DNA of 64,000 nucleotides. Origin: Imbricaverruca yamaguchii (taxonomy: Eukaryota > Arthropoda > Thecostraca > Neoverrucidae). The notes under the pieces are model-generated. The model was not told the DNA's origin. It made no database searches and saw only the letters and a program-made list of their open reading frames with translations. The stretch spans positions 829,001-893,000 of the forward strand of contig JAOTOL010001501.1 in NCBI GenBank assembly GCA_034440575.1. The letters run 5' to 3'. The stretch's first letter is position 1; each line of letters opens with the position of its first letter. Shown here piece by piece: positions 25,182 to 38,344 of the stretch. Both the position numbers and the translations under genes were made by a program.

Positions 25182-26280
25182 CTAGACGGGCGACTCGCCG
25201 CACGTTCCGCGTCCTATTCCGGCCGGTCCCGGGTGGAGCAGCGGCATATAGGCAAAAGATTGAGCGCGCCGCCCACTCTCATGCATTTCGGCCCTGGAAT
25301 GAATTGTTGTAAGATGAAAAGTATGGATAGATTTGGATAATAAGTAGTGAAAATAATGTTGGGTTCATGATGAGCAAATATAAATGGCGAGAAAAAAAAT
25401 TGCAAAATACTGTAATTCTGTTTTTAATGTCTAACTTTTATCATCGCTTTTCCAACTTTGTGCGGTATTCGGCATGGAATCATGAACCATACACGCTTGC
25501 AAAGTAACGCTGGGAATGTTTGCAGTTTACAGCATACGTGTACTGCGTGTGCACCCTATATCCTAATCAGGGTGGGTTCCAGGAATTGTCATAGGAAAGG
25601 GGCATTTGTCTGGGGGCGCCATTTCTTAGGAGGTGCACCCTGCAGAAACACCTGACACCTGAAGCTCACACCTGAAGGGGCTAAACGAAAATCCGTTTAG
25701 CAGAGACTTGGGCACAGTGAAGGGTGATTCTGGTTGAGAAATATGAATGGGAACACTTGAGTCTTCCCGGATGGGCGCAGGTTCCATGAGGACATATCCC
25801 TGAATCAGCCGGCCATCCCTGAATCCGCATGACCGTCCTGCAGGGCATAGGTTGATGCTCAGGCAGGGGTGTTGTTATATGTACCTTCGAGGGGACAAAT
25901 GCCACATCAATGTTGGCCTTGCCCCCGCCAATGATTTCAAGCACTAGCATGGGAACCCATAGAGTGTGTTCCCCCAACCAATCTAGTCCTGCCCATTGCC
26001 TTCTTGCGTTCTTGCAATTTATTTATTTTTATATCATAAGGTAGGTTTGGTTATATTTTACACATTCTTTTTCATGCTATGTTACCTAACTCAAAGCCCA
26101 TTTTGGCATAATTTTACTCACAGCATGAAAAGTACGCATTTCCATACAAAATGAGTGGTCCCATCATCTTAGTCACCTTCATAATCATGATATTCTGAAG
26201 AAAAAAATCAACAAAATATAAAAACACCACAAATGGCAAATTTACACAATAAGTTGTATTTTTAGGGAAAACATTCTTGA
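23870..26280. other. No recognisable gene
   Basis: AT-leaning DNA with short frames only. It contains a (TA)n run, a small CCTAGG-based palindrome at about 24790-24813, and no identifiable protein. Confidence 0.45.
25140..25181. repeat. (TA)n microsatellite
   Basis: About 20 uninterrupted TA dinucleotides. Confidence 0.95.
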
Positions 26281-26989
26281 AAACTTGAAAACATTCCAAC
26301 TTAAAACAAAATAATCTAACTTAACCAAACCAAACCCATTTCTTTGCTGTTTGGAGGGAAGTGTGTGGAAAAACTTACCTTGTTACCACCTTAAAACACA
26401 ATAATGGCAGTTTGGTTAGGTTAGACTAGTTTAGGTTTTTTAAAGTGGAAATTTTGTTCCAAAAACGTTCCAAAACATGGAAATGTTTACTTCAAAAGCA
26501 GCTGACGTTAGGTTAGGTTAGGCTGGGTTCGGTTTTTATATTTGGGGGACATTTTCAGAAAATATACTGCTTGCAATTTTTACATTGTTTTCTTTTTTTT
26601 ACAAAAGGAGGTTGTGATATGCTAGATTACATCATGTTGGTTGTGGTTATTAGGTTATGGTGTCACTTATGAGTGAATTCATACCATTCCTTCCGGTGTC
26701 TAAAAGCTACATTATAACCTTACTTCTATAACGTAAATCACAAGAACCCATCTCGATTATATAGCTCACTCGGGATACCATAGAAGTCCATGGGTGTGTC
26801 CCTGTTGCCTAATAGTCCATCATCATCTATCCATGTAGCAGATGTTTGACTTTCACTAGCAGATGTGGTGTGCCGAATTGGGAGGGCCATTGTGGCCATT
26901 GTGGGCCATTGTGGGGCCACCAAGAATCGCGTCGAGCTCCAGAACAAAAATGCACATAAAAGTCAAAACTCCATAAAAATCCCGTTTGG

Positions 26990-27860
26990 GCCCCAATAAT
27001 CGCTGGTTGGTTGGTTGAATATTGGTTTTACGAGACGTCAACCGTTGAGTCATGTAGCGTCGCCAATCTCTCACGCCGATTGGGCGCGGGCGAAGAGTAG
27101 CGACAGGTGGGACTCGAACCCCAAATAATCGCACCTGGGTCCAGAAAAATCACATACGGTCAAAATAGTCGCGCACGGGATTCTCCAATGATGCTGGGAC
27201 CTCAAAAGGTCCCACCTGGCCCCCTGAAAGAAAATCACGACGAAGGCCACAAACGGTCGGGCCGGAACCCCTGAAAGTCACGCTGAGCCTGGGCTACCAA
27301 CAATTTTCAACATCCCGTCGTTAATCCCAAAAATTAATGTTGATAATCCAAGGCGTACTGAGTTTCGCAAAAAGTGACAGGGCCTTAAAATATGCTCTGC
27401 AACTCGAAAGAAACAATCCGGGAGCGCTAAGTAACAGCATAACGGAAGCCCTCAAAGCACGTCAGGGTCACGGGACCGCACGGGGCCTCAAAAAGGGAAT
27501 TGATCGCAAACAAGGAACAAAAATACCAGGCAATAAATAAAACATCTTCGAAAAAGACATCTTCGAAAACGCGCCGATACCTCAAAAAGACTATCGGTGT
27601 ATGAGAAGCAACAAAGCTGTAAATAAATATTCGGGTCTCAAACGTGTTCCGGGCCCCTAACAAAAATTGGCTCGAGCCATAAAATACGTGCATAGAAGAA
27701 GAAAAACGCACTGGGCAAAAAATGCGAACACCTAGGTAGGGTCAGGGCTCCGTAGGCAATCTGAGAGCTTATTTAACCAAAGAGATGAGGTCCATGAAAG
27801 CTCAGTGTGTCTCTGGATTTCTTAATCAGGGGAAATGTGGGAAGAAGATACCTAGTACAT
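26990..27860 (+). repeat. Degenerate repeat family, second copy
   Basis: After the embedded SINE, the units and the final block (GTACTGAGTTT..., GGGAAATGTGGGAAGAAGA) align in order with 5735-6240. It is non-coding. Confidence 0.6.
27004..27118 (-). mobile_element. SINE-2 family copy
   Basis: On the - strand it starts at the B box (GGTTCGAGTCC), continues through the CTCTTCGCCCGCG and GAGAGATTGGCGACGC blocks and ends in a CAACCAACCAA tail. It matches 43877-43986. The flanking CCCCAATAATCGC and CCCCAAATAATCGC look like a target duplication. The A-box part is missing. Confidence 0.8.
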
Positions 27861-28399
27861 CGAATTGAATGTATGGATTTTTTGTGCAAGCGAGTCGCCA
27901 TAACAGGCTTTCCACATGTCAAATTTGGCACAAGACTATCATGCGACAGTAATTAGCAAAACATGGGAGGTCGAGCAGAAACCAGAGAATCCCACGTACA
28001 GTGGCGAACGCGCCGACTGCGCAATGCAGGTGTACCCTTTCACGAACGTTGGCGTTTTGGCGACCGGGCGTTATTAATTGAAATGACAAATTTTACATTT
28101 TTGAGTGGTTTGTTCAGGTGTAATTTGGGGGAAATCAAAGAAGCCTACAAACAGGATGTGGGGAGTTATGGTTGAAATCCAGTAATTCTGAATGGTGGTA
28201 GATTTGGCCCCCTCCAAAGGACAGTGAATTTGGCCACTAATTACTATATGACAAAAATATAAAGAACCCCTTTGAAAAAAAAATATATATGGGTGGAAAT
28301 CCGCGGACTTTTTTTTCATGGGGGCAGGTGTACACCTTTAAAATCAGCTTGCCCTCCTTCGGAAATCCTATATACGACACTGCCATGGCGTGACATAAT

Positions 28400-28915
28400 T
28401 TGACCTGTTGATGGCTATGATCCGCCGCAATGGACTGTGTACTCCGTGGCCCAAGTTCTCCATAGTGGACGATGTGCTTCGCGGCCACGATCCGCCACAG
28501 TAGACGGTGTGCTCCCCGTCCCGGTTACAATGGATGGTGTATTCCATGGCCCTGATCCGCTACAGTAGATTATGTACTCCGCGGCCGTGATCTGCCGCAG
28601 TGGACGCTATGCCTCGGAGCCCTAGTCCGTCATAGTAGGTGTGCCACACGGCCCCGGTTCACCACAGTGGATGGTGTACTCCACGACCCTGGTCTGCCAC
28701 AGTTGATGATGTACTCCGCGGCCCTGGTCCACCACGGTGGACGGTGTACTCCGCGGCTCCGGTCCGTCACGGTGGACAATGTGCTCCGCGGCACCGGTCC
28801 GCCAGAGTGGATGGTGTGCTTCGCGGCCCTGGTCCGCCATAGTAAAATGTGTACTCCACAGCCCCGGTCCGCCTCAATGGACGATGTGCTCTGCGACCTT
28901 GGCCAGGAACAGTGG
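28400..28915 (+). repeat. 35-bp minisatellite
   Basis: About 14 diverged units. The ACTCCGCGG motif recurs exactly 35 bp apart at 28713, 28748 and 28783. Because 35 is not a multiple of three, open frames run through it in several phases; none is a gene. Confidence 0.85.
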
Positions 28916-31392
28916 CCGTTAGGTTTGAAAAACGGGCTTTCGCTAGAATTAAGAAAAACTGGCTTTTCCTGTATATTTGCCATCCATAACATTATCGTTT
29001 TCGCAAAATTATCCTCTATGTTGTTTCCTCTATGTGTTTTTTAATGTCGGTGTCTGATGGCGTTTTCGACAACGAATTGCCCTGTGGTACAGTGCTCAGG
29101 ATTCACCTGAAACTTCAAAGTGAGATTCTGATGGCAAGGTTTGAAGGAAAATATCCTTTCCGTATTCCATAATTCAGAAATTGTCCTCTCCTAATCCCGG
29201 ATTGCAAAGTATAAGTCAGACCCTGCTAGACGGGATATAGGTGACGGCACTGGCCAGTAAAGGTGAACGGTGTGGGATTAATCGCGGCTTTGCATCAACT
29301 TTCCGAACAGTTTTATGTGCATTAGTTGTCACTTTCTCCGCATTCTACCGTTTACCTTACCATTGATGAATACCAATGTCATCCATGCATTAATATTTCC
29401 CAATTCGTAACAGCCGTTGAATTGGCTTGAAACACAGTTACTCTTGCTGTGCATTTCGATTACTTAACCCTTTGGAGGGAAAGGACTACAAGTACCAACA
29501 GAGTTGCAGTTAAAATGTTCCTGTTGCAACACACCTAGTGCGTGGACCATTCCAATTCCACTGATTTGAAAACTGTTGATTTCTGATATTCTTACCATTT
29601 CCGAAGGTTTGTACTTTATATTTCCGACTCTGGAGCAAAGAAACCATTCGAGCCGACATGTCCATTTCAAGACCGTCGGATGGCACTTCTGAGAATCTCC
29701 TGGACTGACACCGACCTTTTCGAACTCCTTGTCCGTGATCGGAGAGACGTGTACCTAGTGTGGTCTCTTGCTATTGGTTTCGTCATTGGGTACGGGTGTA
29801 ATTATTACACTGTTGTAAAAATAAATGGTAGAACGATTGCGTTGATTGATATATGTGAACCATTGTGCATTTTAGTTTGGTTGGTGTCGTGTGTGGTGGC
29901 TGACTAGACTCGGAGATCACGATGACTACACCAATGCACATGTTTGATCAGAGGACATTGTTTTCGATTGCTATGATTTTGTAGAAGCTATGCCCCCTTC
30001 CCGACCCTGAACTCGCCCCACCAAAACTTTGGCTTCGCCCTTCCTAATGTTAGGCACCGAGGAAATACCTTCACCCGTCGTCATCACAGTTCAGTCCTGC
30101 TGTGCTCCAATGCTCCATCAAGGCCGGTGTGTTTTAGCCTGCATATGGGCGCATACATATGACGATGGACCCCAGTCAATTGTATGATACTGTAGTCGCA
30201 TGCTATGACTCAGTTCTTATGTTGATATGTACTGTTCATTGATTTTTTGTTTATGTGGCTTCACTTGTTACTGGACGATTTTCCCGTTGGCGAAGATGCT
30301 GAATGTATATAAACATACACATCGTCAAATACAAATCAGAATTATTCAGGTCTGAAAATATAATGGGCAAAATCCGATGAGTTTCTTTTCGGAGTAGGGG
30401 AGGGGGAGGGGGTCTAATATACTTCGGCCCCCCAATGTTTTTCAAAAATCAACACCCCTGAAAATATGTCGTATTTCTATCGATACGCAAGGATATATTG
30501 TGACCTATTTTCAACTAAAATACAACAGGAAATAAATGCAACGTATTGTTTTCCGACATCCATCAAATGTAGGGAAAACATTTTACATTTACACATGAAT
30601 TCGACCAACACGAAATATCCAATATATGCTGTGTTATAGCACTTGGGTGTGACATGACCAATACAGCCGATGCGCCCCAATCCCCTAATAGCCAACAGTG
30701 CTATAATATTACATCTCAACCCGATTTGAACTGAAATGCGATGTTGAACTAGCAACGTTGAAGTAATGTCGGTTTAATAGGTATATCTCAAACAACATTG
30801 CAAGGCATAGTGTTCACCAGACAATTTTATACCCGAAGGTTTGACAGGTCATTCTCTCTTTGATAACATTCCTCGTTGTTGATTTTCAGCTCTAGTTTCC
30901 GTTTAAACAATGTCGTTTATGCATCGAAACGTCATGTAGTGTTTCTACCAGTTTTCGATCAATGATAAAGTATATATAGATGCACATACGTGCATGAACA
31001 GGTGGCCGGAGTCCATGCCAACCATACTTTCCATGATGTTCAACATAAATGCTATGGCGTTCCATGGTGTAACGTGATAGTTTTTTTCTCCTGGGTGTCA
31101 GATTTGCCTGCCAAAGCCTCAGATCGTTGACCACAGTGTGTCAGGCAGGATTTTGGTGGGAGGTGGGGGCGGAAATCATGAAACAGAGAAAGCTTTCGGC
31201 GCTCTTCGCACCCCAAACATTTTTGGTTCCAAACGTCAAAATCTCATTATGTGTTTTTATCTGGTGTATTTTGGTTCCAAAGGAGAGCCCTTCGTTGGAC
31301 CTGTCATTGGCCTCTATAAATTTGTTATTTTATAGGTCAATGTCCCCTACGTAAATATGTCAGTAACACAATAGGTTCAACTGAAAACCTAC
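28916..31392. other. No recognisable gene
   Basis: Short frames only. One + frame at 29680-29907 is hydrophobic but matches nothing I know and has no convincing context. Confidence 0.45.
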
Positions 31393-31405
31393 CATTCCTC
31401 GAAAC

Positions 31406-31589
31406 GGGGTGGGGATGGCCGAGTGGTTAAGGTGTCGGGCTATGGGTACCAAAGGTCCCGGGTTCGATTCTAGCGCCACTCAGGACATTTCCCAATCCCG
31501 CGGCCCACCGGCGAAACAGTGTGGGCTGCGCCATTAGCCGTGAATGTGCATAAAGTGTGTCGTGAACCAACCAATAAACAATAAACAAA
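31406..31589 (+). mobile_element. SINE-1 family, complete copy
   Basis: A tRNA-derived head carries an A box (TGGCCGAGTGGTTAAGG) and a B box (GGTTCGATTCT at 31461-31471), the internal RNA polymerase III promoter. An unrelated body and an AACCAACCAATAAACAATAA tail follow. A perfect 13-bp duplication, CATTCCTCGAAAC, lies at 31393-31405 and 31590-31602. The head resembles a tRNA-Leu or tRNA-Ser type. Confidence 0.92.
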
Positions 31590-31906
31590 CATTCCTCGAA
31601 ACAGCTCTCTGGTGCTCCGGTCAGTTTACTTACGTTTTCACGCCATTGGGTCCGTTCTGGATAGCTTGGCTTACCAGCCTTAGCCAGCTGCATTGCAGCA
31701 GATAAATAGGTACTGCCTATCTATGATTCATGTTGGTTATGTTTTGCCGTCAGTCGTAGGGATGAAAAAATAGTCATTCGTAAGTCATTAACTAAATTAC
31801 CTTCTTTGATCGCGTGAACATGGTTATTGTCGTAATCTTATGCGATCATGGTCGAAACAAAATACGACGCAGACTCAGCATTTGTCACAGTTTACAGATC
31901 GTCCGT

Positions 31907-33083
31907 CCGTATGTAGCGGAAGTTAGCAGGGGTTCAGCAGGGATTCGACAAAGATTCATAAGGTCTATGGGCCTGCCCATAGATCGGACATTTTCAAATG
32001 AGCATATCATTTTGCCTAAGGGGTAGACGAAACCAAAAGTAGTGACATTTTGTTTGGGATTTCGAGCGCTTTCGATTGCTGTGCAACACGATAGATTGAA
32101 CATGTTTCTTGAATTTTCGCGAACATTCGAATTCTTATTTCCCCATAGAAACTTTTAGTGTTCAATTCCCGTATAGGTTTCTTCAGCCATATTGCTTCAC
32201 TACCCGACCTGACTATAGACTGCAATTTTTGTCAAAATCGTAGGGGTCTGCCCATAGACCGGAAATTTTAAAATGAGCATATCATTTTTCCTAAGGGGTA
32301 GACGAAACCAAAAGTAGTGAAATTTTGTTTGGACTTTCGAGCGCTTTCGATTGCTGTGCAACACGATACATTGAACATGTTTCTTGAATTATCGATAATA
32401 TTCGAATTCTTATTTCCCCATAGATACTTTTAGTGTTCAATTCCCATATATGTTTCTTCAGCCATATTGCTTGACTACTCGACCTGACTATAGACTGCAA
32501 TTTTTGTCAAAATCGTATGGGCCTGCCCACAGACCGGAAATTTTCAAATGAGCATATAATTTTTCCTAATAGGTAGACGAAACCAAAAGTAGTGACATTT
32601 TGTTTGTGATTTCGAGCGCTTTCGATTGCTGTGCAACACGATAGATTGAACATGCTTCTTGAATTTTCGCGAATATTCGAATTCTTATTTCCCCATAGAA
32701 ACTTTTAGTGTTCAATTCCCATATAGGTTTCTTCAGCCATATTGTTTGACTACACGGCCTGACTATAAACTGCACTTTTTGTCAAAATCGTGTGTAATGC
32801 AATGCATGCTGAAATTAGTTAGATAATTAGGTAATATTTCACTTATATTTCTCCTATAGAATATGGCGGAGGTCTGAGATGCAGCTTGTGCTAATATACC
32901 ACGAAATAAATGGTATGGCACGATGCTGGAAGTTAGTGGTTTTGACGTTGCAATTATAGGCGATATAATCAGTGGCAGTTATGAATCTCTGCCGAATCCC
33001 TGCTGAACCCCAAGGCCTATCTAGCCAAGGCTGAACCCCTGCTAGCTTCCGCTACATAACTTCCGCTACTTTCCGTCCGTGCA
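31907..33083. mobile_element. Tandem array between inverted flanks
   Basis: The left flank at 31907-31962 (GTAGCGGAAGTTAGCAGGGG...TTCATAA) recurs as its reverse complement at about 32976-33070, where parts are duplicated. Between them lie three head-to-tail 275-bp units. The arrangement suggests a non-autonomous DNA element with internal amplification. No protein is encoded; the similar 69-residue frame in each unit simply reflects the repeat. Confidence 0.6.
31971..32795. repeat. Three 275-bp tandem units
   Basis: The CTGCCCA block recurs at spacing of exactly 275 (31971, 32246, 32521). The units are about 90% or more identical by eye. Confidence 0.95.
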
Positions 33084-33439
33084 GGGCAGTATAGCCGTGG
33101 TCTGTGGGGAATTGGTTACTGGTGAGTTTGTGGATACGTTAGAAAGTAAAAGATAAAAGATAGGTTTGCAGCAGAATGTTCTGCATGCAGGTGTGTTTTT
33201 CATCGGGATTTGTGTCTCAGCTTCCAGGTGTAAGGAATATGTATGTGCGCATGCATTTCAATATCTTACGATTCCTCGCATTTTATATGCCCATACATGA
33301 CTGTTCGACTGTGAATGAAGAAGCCCTTGAACACAAATTGTGTAAATGCATGTACTGGACTTGTTGAAGCTTACCCAACAACTTCGGTAAATTTGTGGGT
33401 TGAGGCATTTTATTGTGTTCGAATTTAAGTAGGTAGGTA

Positions 33440-33760
33440 GGTATCTATCCAAAGCAATGTTTACAAATGTGGCAAGGTAATGAGACCACTCGTGTTTTAT
33501 GTGAATGTTTAGTTTTCAGTTTGTGAGCAAAATAACACCAGAAAATGGGTTTTGAATTAGGTGATATGCCTAGCCTAAAAAATTGGATCAAGAAGAAAAG
33601 GTAAACTTGTGCTTTAAGGTGTTTTATGAATTCTTGGACTTTGTCATTCCAAATGCAATGTTTTATCGATGTAACTGAGATGATGAGTCACTCATTTTCT
33701 GTGCAAATGCTTACTTTTCATGTGAACAAAATAACACCAAAAAATGGTCTTGGAGTAAGG
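33440..33760 (+). repeat. Dispersed AT-rich repeat family, copies 2-3
   Basis: Two successive copies of the CCACTC...TTACTTTTCA...AACACCA family described at about 2000, roughly 200 bp apart. The intervening sequence includes TTAGG-like and AGGT repeats. Confidence 0.55.
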
Positions 33761-34756
33761 TAATATTGCATAAATAGAAATGTTCAAAATGATATAAAAT
33801 ACAACATAACATAGCCTGGCCTAACTTCACTTCTTGGAGAAAAATGAGAGAAAATAATTGAAAAATGTATAGAAACATATTTTCTTTAAAATTTTCAGCA
33901 TTAAAAAATAACCTACCCCAACCTAACCTGGCCTGACAGATGTTTTTCAAGGAATAAAATTGCCAAATTAATTAAAATCCAAGTTCTAAAAAATGTATTG
34001 TAGGTCAAGGTAAAATTTGACACTGGGTTTTTTTACATGATGTATGTTATCATGAAAAGGATAATTCAACCACTAGTTTTCCCTGCAAATGATTACTTTT
34101 CATTTCACAAAGAAATACACTATTATAATCTTCCCACTAAAAATATAACCCATTGCATATAATTATCTGTATATAGTGTGTCATGGACATCATAAAGAAT
34201 AAATTTAACACTTCATCCACTTGATTCAATACTGTGACACTGAAAACCTCATGTTTATGGCTTAATTCAATCTTTATTCCAGACAACAAACAAACAAGTG
34301 TGATGCTTTTTGATGTGGTTAAGATCATGTGTCAGTGTTGGAAAAAAAATGATGTTTGTTGGTGTCATGCATACCAATACATTATGTACTCTAGGATTGT
34401 GACTAGACTAAATGAAATATTTTGTACTGCAGAAGGGAAATGGAGAACATTATTTGGTCAAGTGCTACCACTCAAAGTCCATACCTGAAAACAACTAGCA
34501 GTTTCAGCAATCCCTGCATGCTGACCAGTCAACATCACAGTACATCTTTGAAAGGCAGTACAAAGCATACCACACATGCTCATTGGTGTTGCACTAAAAA
34601 CATTTATGAGCAACTGGCAGCATGTCACAACATGTGTGAAGATGCTATATTTGTGTCAATTTAGTTGATAATTAATTCAATATTTATAAATATATATTAT
34701 TGTATATGTTATATTTAGATTAATGAATATCTATTTACTATTTATGTTTAGATACT

Positions 34757-35236
34757 TTTGCTGGAGTGGTTGCCAAGAAGTACCAGAAATCCCTAGTTGG
34801 CAAATCTGGGGGTACTTGGTATCATCAGAGTAAATAGTTGAAGCCTCACTTGACTATTAAGGTGTTTTGAATGTGCAGTCGAGGGTCATTTTGTTAAAGA
34901 TAACTTTTTAGACACAATGAGCCCATTCAATGCAAGGAAATCACTTCAAATTTATGAAAATTGGCCCAGGAGCAAGCAAGTTCTCCGAGGAGATTACACC
35001 AAGAAACCAATGTCATTTGTGCACTTATGCATGACTGCCAAATATTTTTTTGTAAATGTGTGCAAAGATTAATCATGCACCTTGAAATATAACTGCACTT
35101 GGGGTTCATCAGTGTCAGTGAAGGGTCTAATACTTTTTCCAAATTTACTCCAAGCCATCCTGTTCACCCACCCTGTGATCAGCTGTACTTCCAGTGCTGG
35201 GGTAAGTGAATCTGACCAGCTCTATTTAACAGGAAA
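34757..35236 (+). repeat. 480-bp inverted repeat, left arm
   Basis: Reads from CTGGAGTGGTTGCCAAGAAG to GGGTAAGTGAATCTGACC. The reverse complement of 36911-37391 matches throughout at roughly 80-85% by eye. It contains a GGTAAGTGA donor-like string. Function is unknown. Confidence 0.8.
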
Positions 35237-35697
35237 AAAAACTGCCTATAATCTGTTTTACAGGGGCAATTTGCTCTCCTGTCTAGCAGCTCTGGATCAT
35301 TCCAAGTCGATCCTTGCTTCAACTAAACATTCCAGACATGAACTGAACAAGTACATAAAGGAACTTTTAATATTAATAAGAATAGGTTTCAATCATTTTT
35401 AAAACTTTGTATGCAAAATAACAAGAAAACTATTCTAGATGGATTGTTTTAGTATAATTTTCATTAAACTATTTTGTATTCCAAAACCTGCATCCAATAG
35501 TCATGTGGGGTTGTTCCAAATATCAAGTGTGCATTGTGAGCCAGTGTCGGGTGCGCATTTGTGAACTTCGTTGACATCAATTAGGTATACTTTTTTAATC
35601 ATTTTCTCTACCATTGCTCATGATGTAGGCTTATAACCTCATCTTTTGGTAATAATTTAACTACAGCCAACTTTGAGGTCTGAGGCAGAGCTGTGTA

Positions 35698-35951
35698 TTA
35701 TGCGCTGGTGGCGAATGGTGCGCGCAAACTCGGAATAGTGCAAAGGTTGACCGGGCCATGAAGTGCATTTTGGGAGTGCTTGAGATCTTGGACAACAGAA
35801 GTTAGCAATAATTGTAATGAATCACGGGTGAACTTGCTCATTAGTTGTGGGACTAGTCCTTCAGAGAAGTGTTTGTTGAAGGATGATCCTGGTTGTGTGG
35901 TCCACCCAAGCTGAGTTTGAGTGAGATTCATCCTGAGCTCTGCCAGGAGAA
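35698..35951 (-). CDS. Candidate terminal exon, unknown protein
   Basis: On the - strand a good acceptor (TTCTCCTGGCAG) with its border at about 35951 opens an 83-residue frame ending in a stop at 35698. The translation has balanced composition (for example LTQTQLGWTTQPGSSFNKHF) and is not low-complexity, unlike most frames here. I recognise no family. It lies in the spacer between the two 480-bp inverted arms, so it could belong to a mobile unit. Confidence 0.3.
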
Positions 35952-36910
35952 ATGTTATTGGTATATTCACATCACATCATGCCTATTTATCATACATATT
36001 TGTTGGTGAACTTTGGGAATACTTCACCCATCTACACTCAAGCAATATCTATCCAATTTACATATATCATGAGTATATTTTTGGGAGTACTTTGGCTACT
36101 GAGGGCATTTCCCACTAGATGCATTCCTTGGCACAATTGCACCTATTCATGACTTAGCTTGCTGACATATTGCTGACTTAGCAGTTAGCTATATGTACAT
36201 ATATGTTTGTATGGTACATACAGCATAAAATGATAACATTTATTTTTAATTCCATTAAAGCAATACTGTCTGGTTATGGACAACTCATTTTTTAGTGGAG
36301 CAAAATTTTGAACATGTTTTAGTGTGCCAAGATGTTTATGCATACAAAAATGCTAACATTGGTTTTTAAGGCCAACTAAAACAAGGTTAATTGTCAGCAA
36401 GTGCATAGCTATTTTTTGGAATCCAGCTTTAAAAAAATCGTACTCCAACTTAAAATTTTGTATTCCACTACCAAGAAGAAATACAAAAATCCTACACTGT
36501 CATGTGACCATTCATTTTCTTTGCAAATGATTACCTTTAAGTCAGCAGTGGTTGAAACAGTTGATGACATCATGAGCACAATAAGTAGGAAACATGTTGC
36601 AATATTAACTGTATTTTATGAGTTGACACTGCAAACTAGTGTAGGATTTCAATATTTTTGTCTTGGGAGTGGGGTACAAATTTTTATGCTGGGGTACAAA
36701 AAATAGCTATGTGCTTGCCAACAATTAACATTATTTTAGTGGGGCTGAAGCCGAATTTCTTACCTGCTTCTTACCCTGGCAGAGATGGTGGGCACTGGAA
36801 GGAATTGAAACCTCATACCCCTGAGACCCGCTGATGCAAGGCACAACAACACTAGTATGCACTTCCTCCACCCAGCACCATCCTCCACACCATGCAAACA
36901 TTGCAAAACC

Positions 36911-37391
36911 TGAAAAATAGAGCTGGGTCTGATTCGCTTACCCCAGCGACGATCCACGGCCATCCCCGTGCTGGCAAACAGGAGATGGGTCGGAGTAAGA
37001 TTTGAACAGGCATTATGAATCCTTCACTGACACTGATGAATGCCAAATGCAGCTATATTTCAAGGTGTATGATTTTTCTTTGCACACATTTGCCAAACAA
37101 AAATTGGCAGTCATTCATAAGTTGACAAATGGCATTGGTTTCTTGGTGTCATCAGCTCGGAGAACTTGCTTACTCCGGAGCAACTTTGAGGAAATTCAAA
37201 GTGACTTTGTGCATTGAATAGGCTCATTGTGTTTAAATAGTTGTCTCTTTAACAAAATGACCTTTGATTGCACATTCAAAGCACCTTAATGGCCAAACGA
37301 GGCTTAGGGCATTTACTCTGGCAATACCAAATACCCTCAGACTTGCCAATGAGGGATTTCTGATACTTCTTGGCAAGAACTCCAGCACAAA
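36911..37391 (-). repeat. 480-bp inverted repeat, right arm
   Basis: Partner of 34757-35236. Beyond the inner end (36760-36910) the - strand has GTAAGAAG/GTAAGCG donor-like strings, but no supported exon. Confidence 0.8.
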
Positions 37392-37444
37392 TATATAATA
37401 ACAAATATTTAATCAATATTGATAGATATTTGTATTTATCTGGA

Positions 37445-37867
37445 ATATTTATCGCTGTTTAATTGCTAATTAAATGTGCATATATGAGTGCTCAAGTTTG
37501 TGGTGCCTATCAAGAGATGTGTTGGAATTATAGCTCTGAGATGGAAACATAGAGCTATTGAATTTATACCCGAGGTTTTAAATATCGCAAATGTCGAGGT
37601 CCTATAGGCTGTCACTAAGCCAAATGGAAGTTCACTTCAGACAATTTTGAAACTTTCTAATAAAGCTCTGGGGAGCAAAACTTCCCTACACCATCGCTAT
37701 TGCTAGGATAGGTATCCATATATTCGGTGTCTCAAAAATTATACCAAAAACGTGCACTGATGAGTACACTATTGGCTCACATCGAGCTTGAAGGACTGAT
37801 GTGAGACTGGTATGAGACTGGTATGACTTGAAGGACTGATATGAGATGTCTACATCCGACTGTACTC
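37445..37867 (+). repeat. Direct repeat, copy 1
   Basis: Near-identical to 37942-38343 (offset 497 bp), with a roughly 70-bp spacer. Copy 2 lacks about 20 bp present here near 37660. A duplicated GACTGGTATGA motif lies near the end of both. Confidence 0.9.
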
Positions 37868-37941
37868 TATTATAATCATCAATCTGGTCTAATCAAGGCT
37901 GATGCACTAATTTTGACTATCATGATGTACATGAAACTTGG

Positions 37942-38343
37942 ATATTTATCGCTGTTTAATTGTTAATTAAATACGCATATATGAGTGCTCAAATTTGTTG
38001 TGCCTATCAAGAGATGTGTTGGAATTATAGCTCTGAGATGGAAACACAGAGCTATTGAATCTATACCCGAGGTTTTAAATATCGCAAATGTCGGGGTCCT
38101 ATAGGCTGTCACTAATCCCAATGGAAGTTCACTTCAGACAATTTTGAAACTTTCTAACTTCCCTACACCATCGCTATTGCTAGGATATGTATCCATATAT
38201 TCGGTGTTTCAAAAATTATACCAAAAACGTGCACCGATGAGTACACTATTGGCTCACATCGAGCTTGAAGAACTGATGTGAGACTGGTATGAGACTGGTA
38301 TGACTTGAAGACTGATATGAGATGTCTACATCCGACTGTACTC
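37942..38343 (+). repeat. Direct repeat, copy 2
   Basis: Second copy of 37445-37867; it ends where the CpG-rich island begins. Confidence 0.9.
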
Positions 38344-38344
38344 G

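Noticed and set aside
1785..26530. Telomere or subtelomere from TTAGG repeats
   Set aside because: Only a few degenerate units in each place, with no long array.
28630..29044. Frames of 120-125 residues on both strands
   Set aside because: They are an artefact of the 35-bp minisatellite at 28400-28915.
31411..31475. True tRNA gene
   Set aside because: A and B boxes are good, but the acceptor stem does not close and the unit continues into a SINE body with a target duplication.
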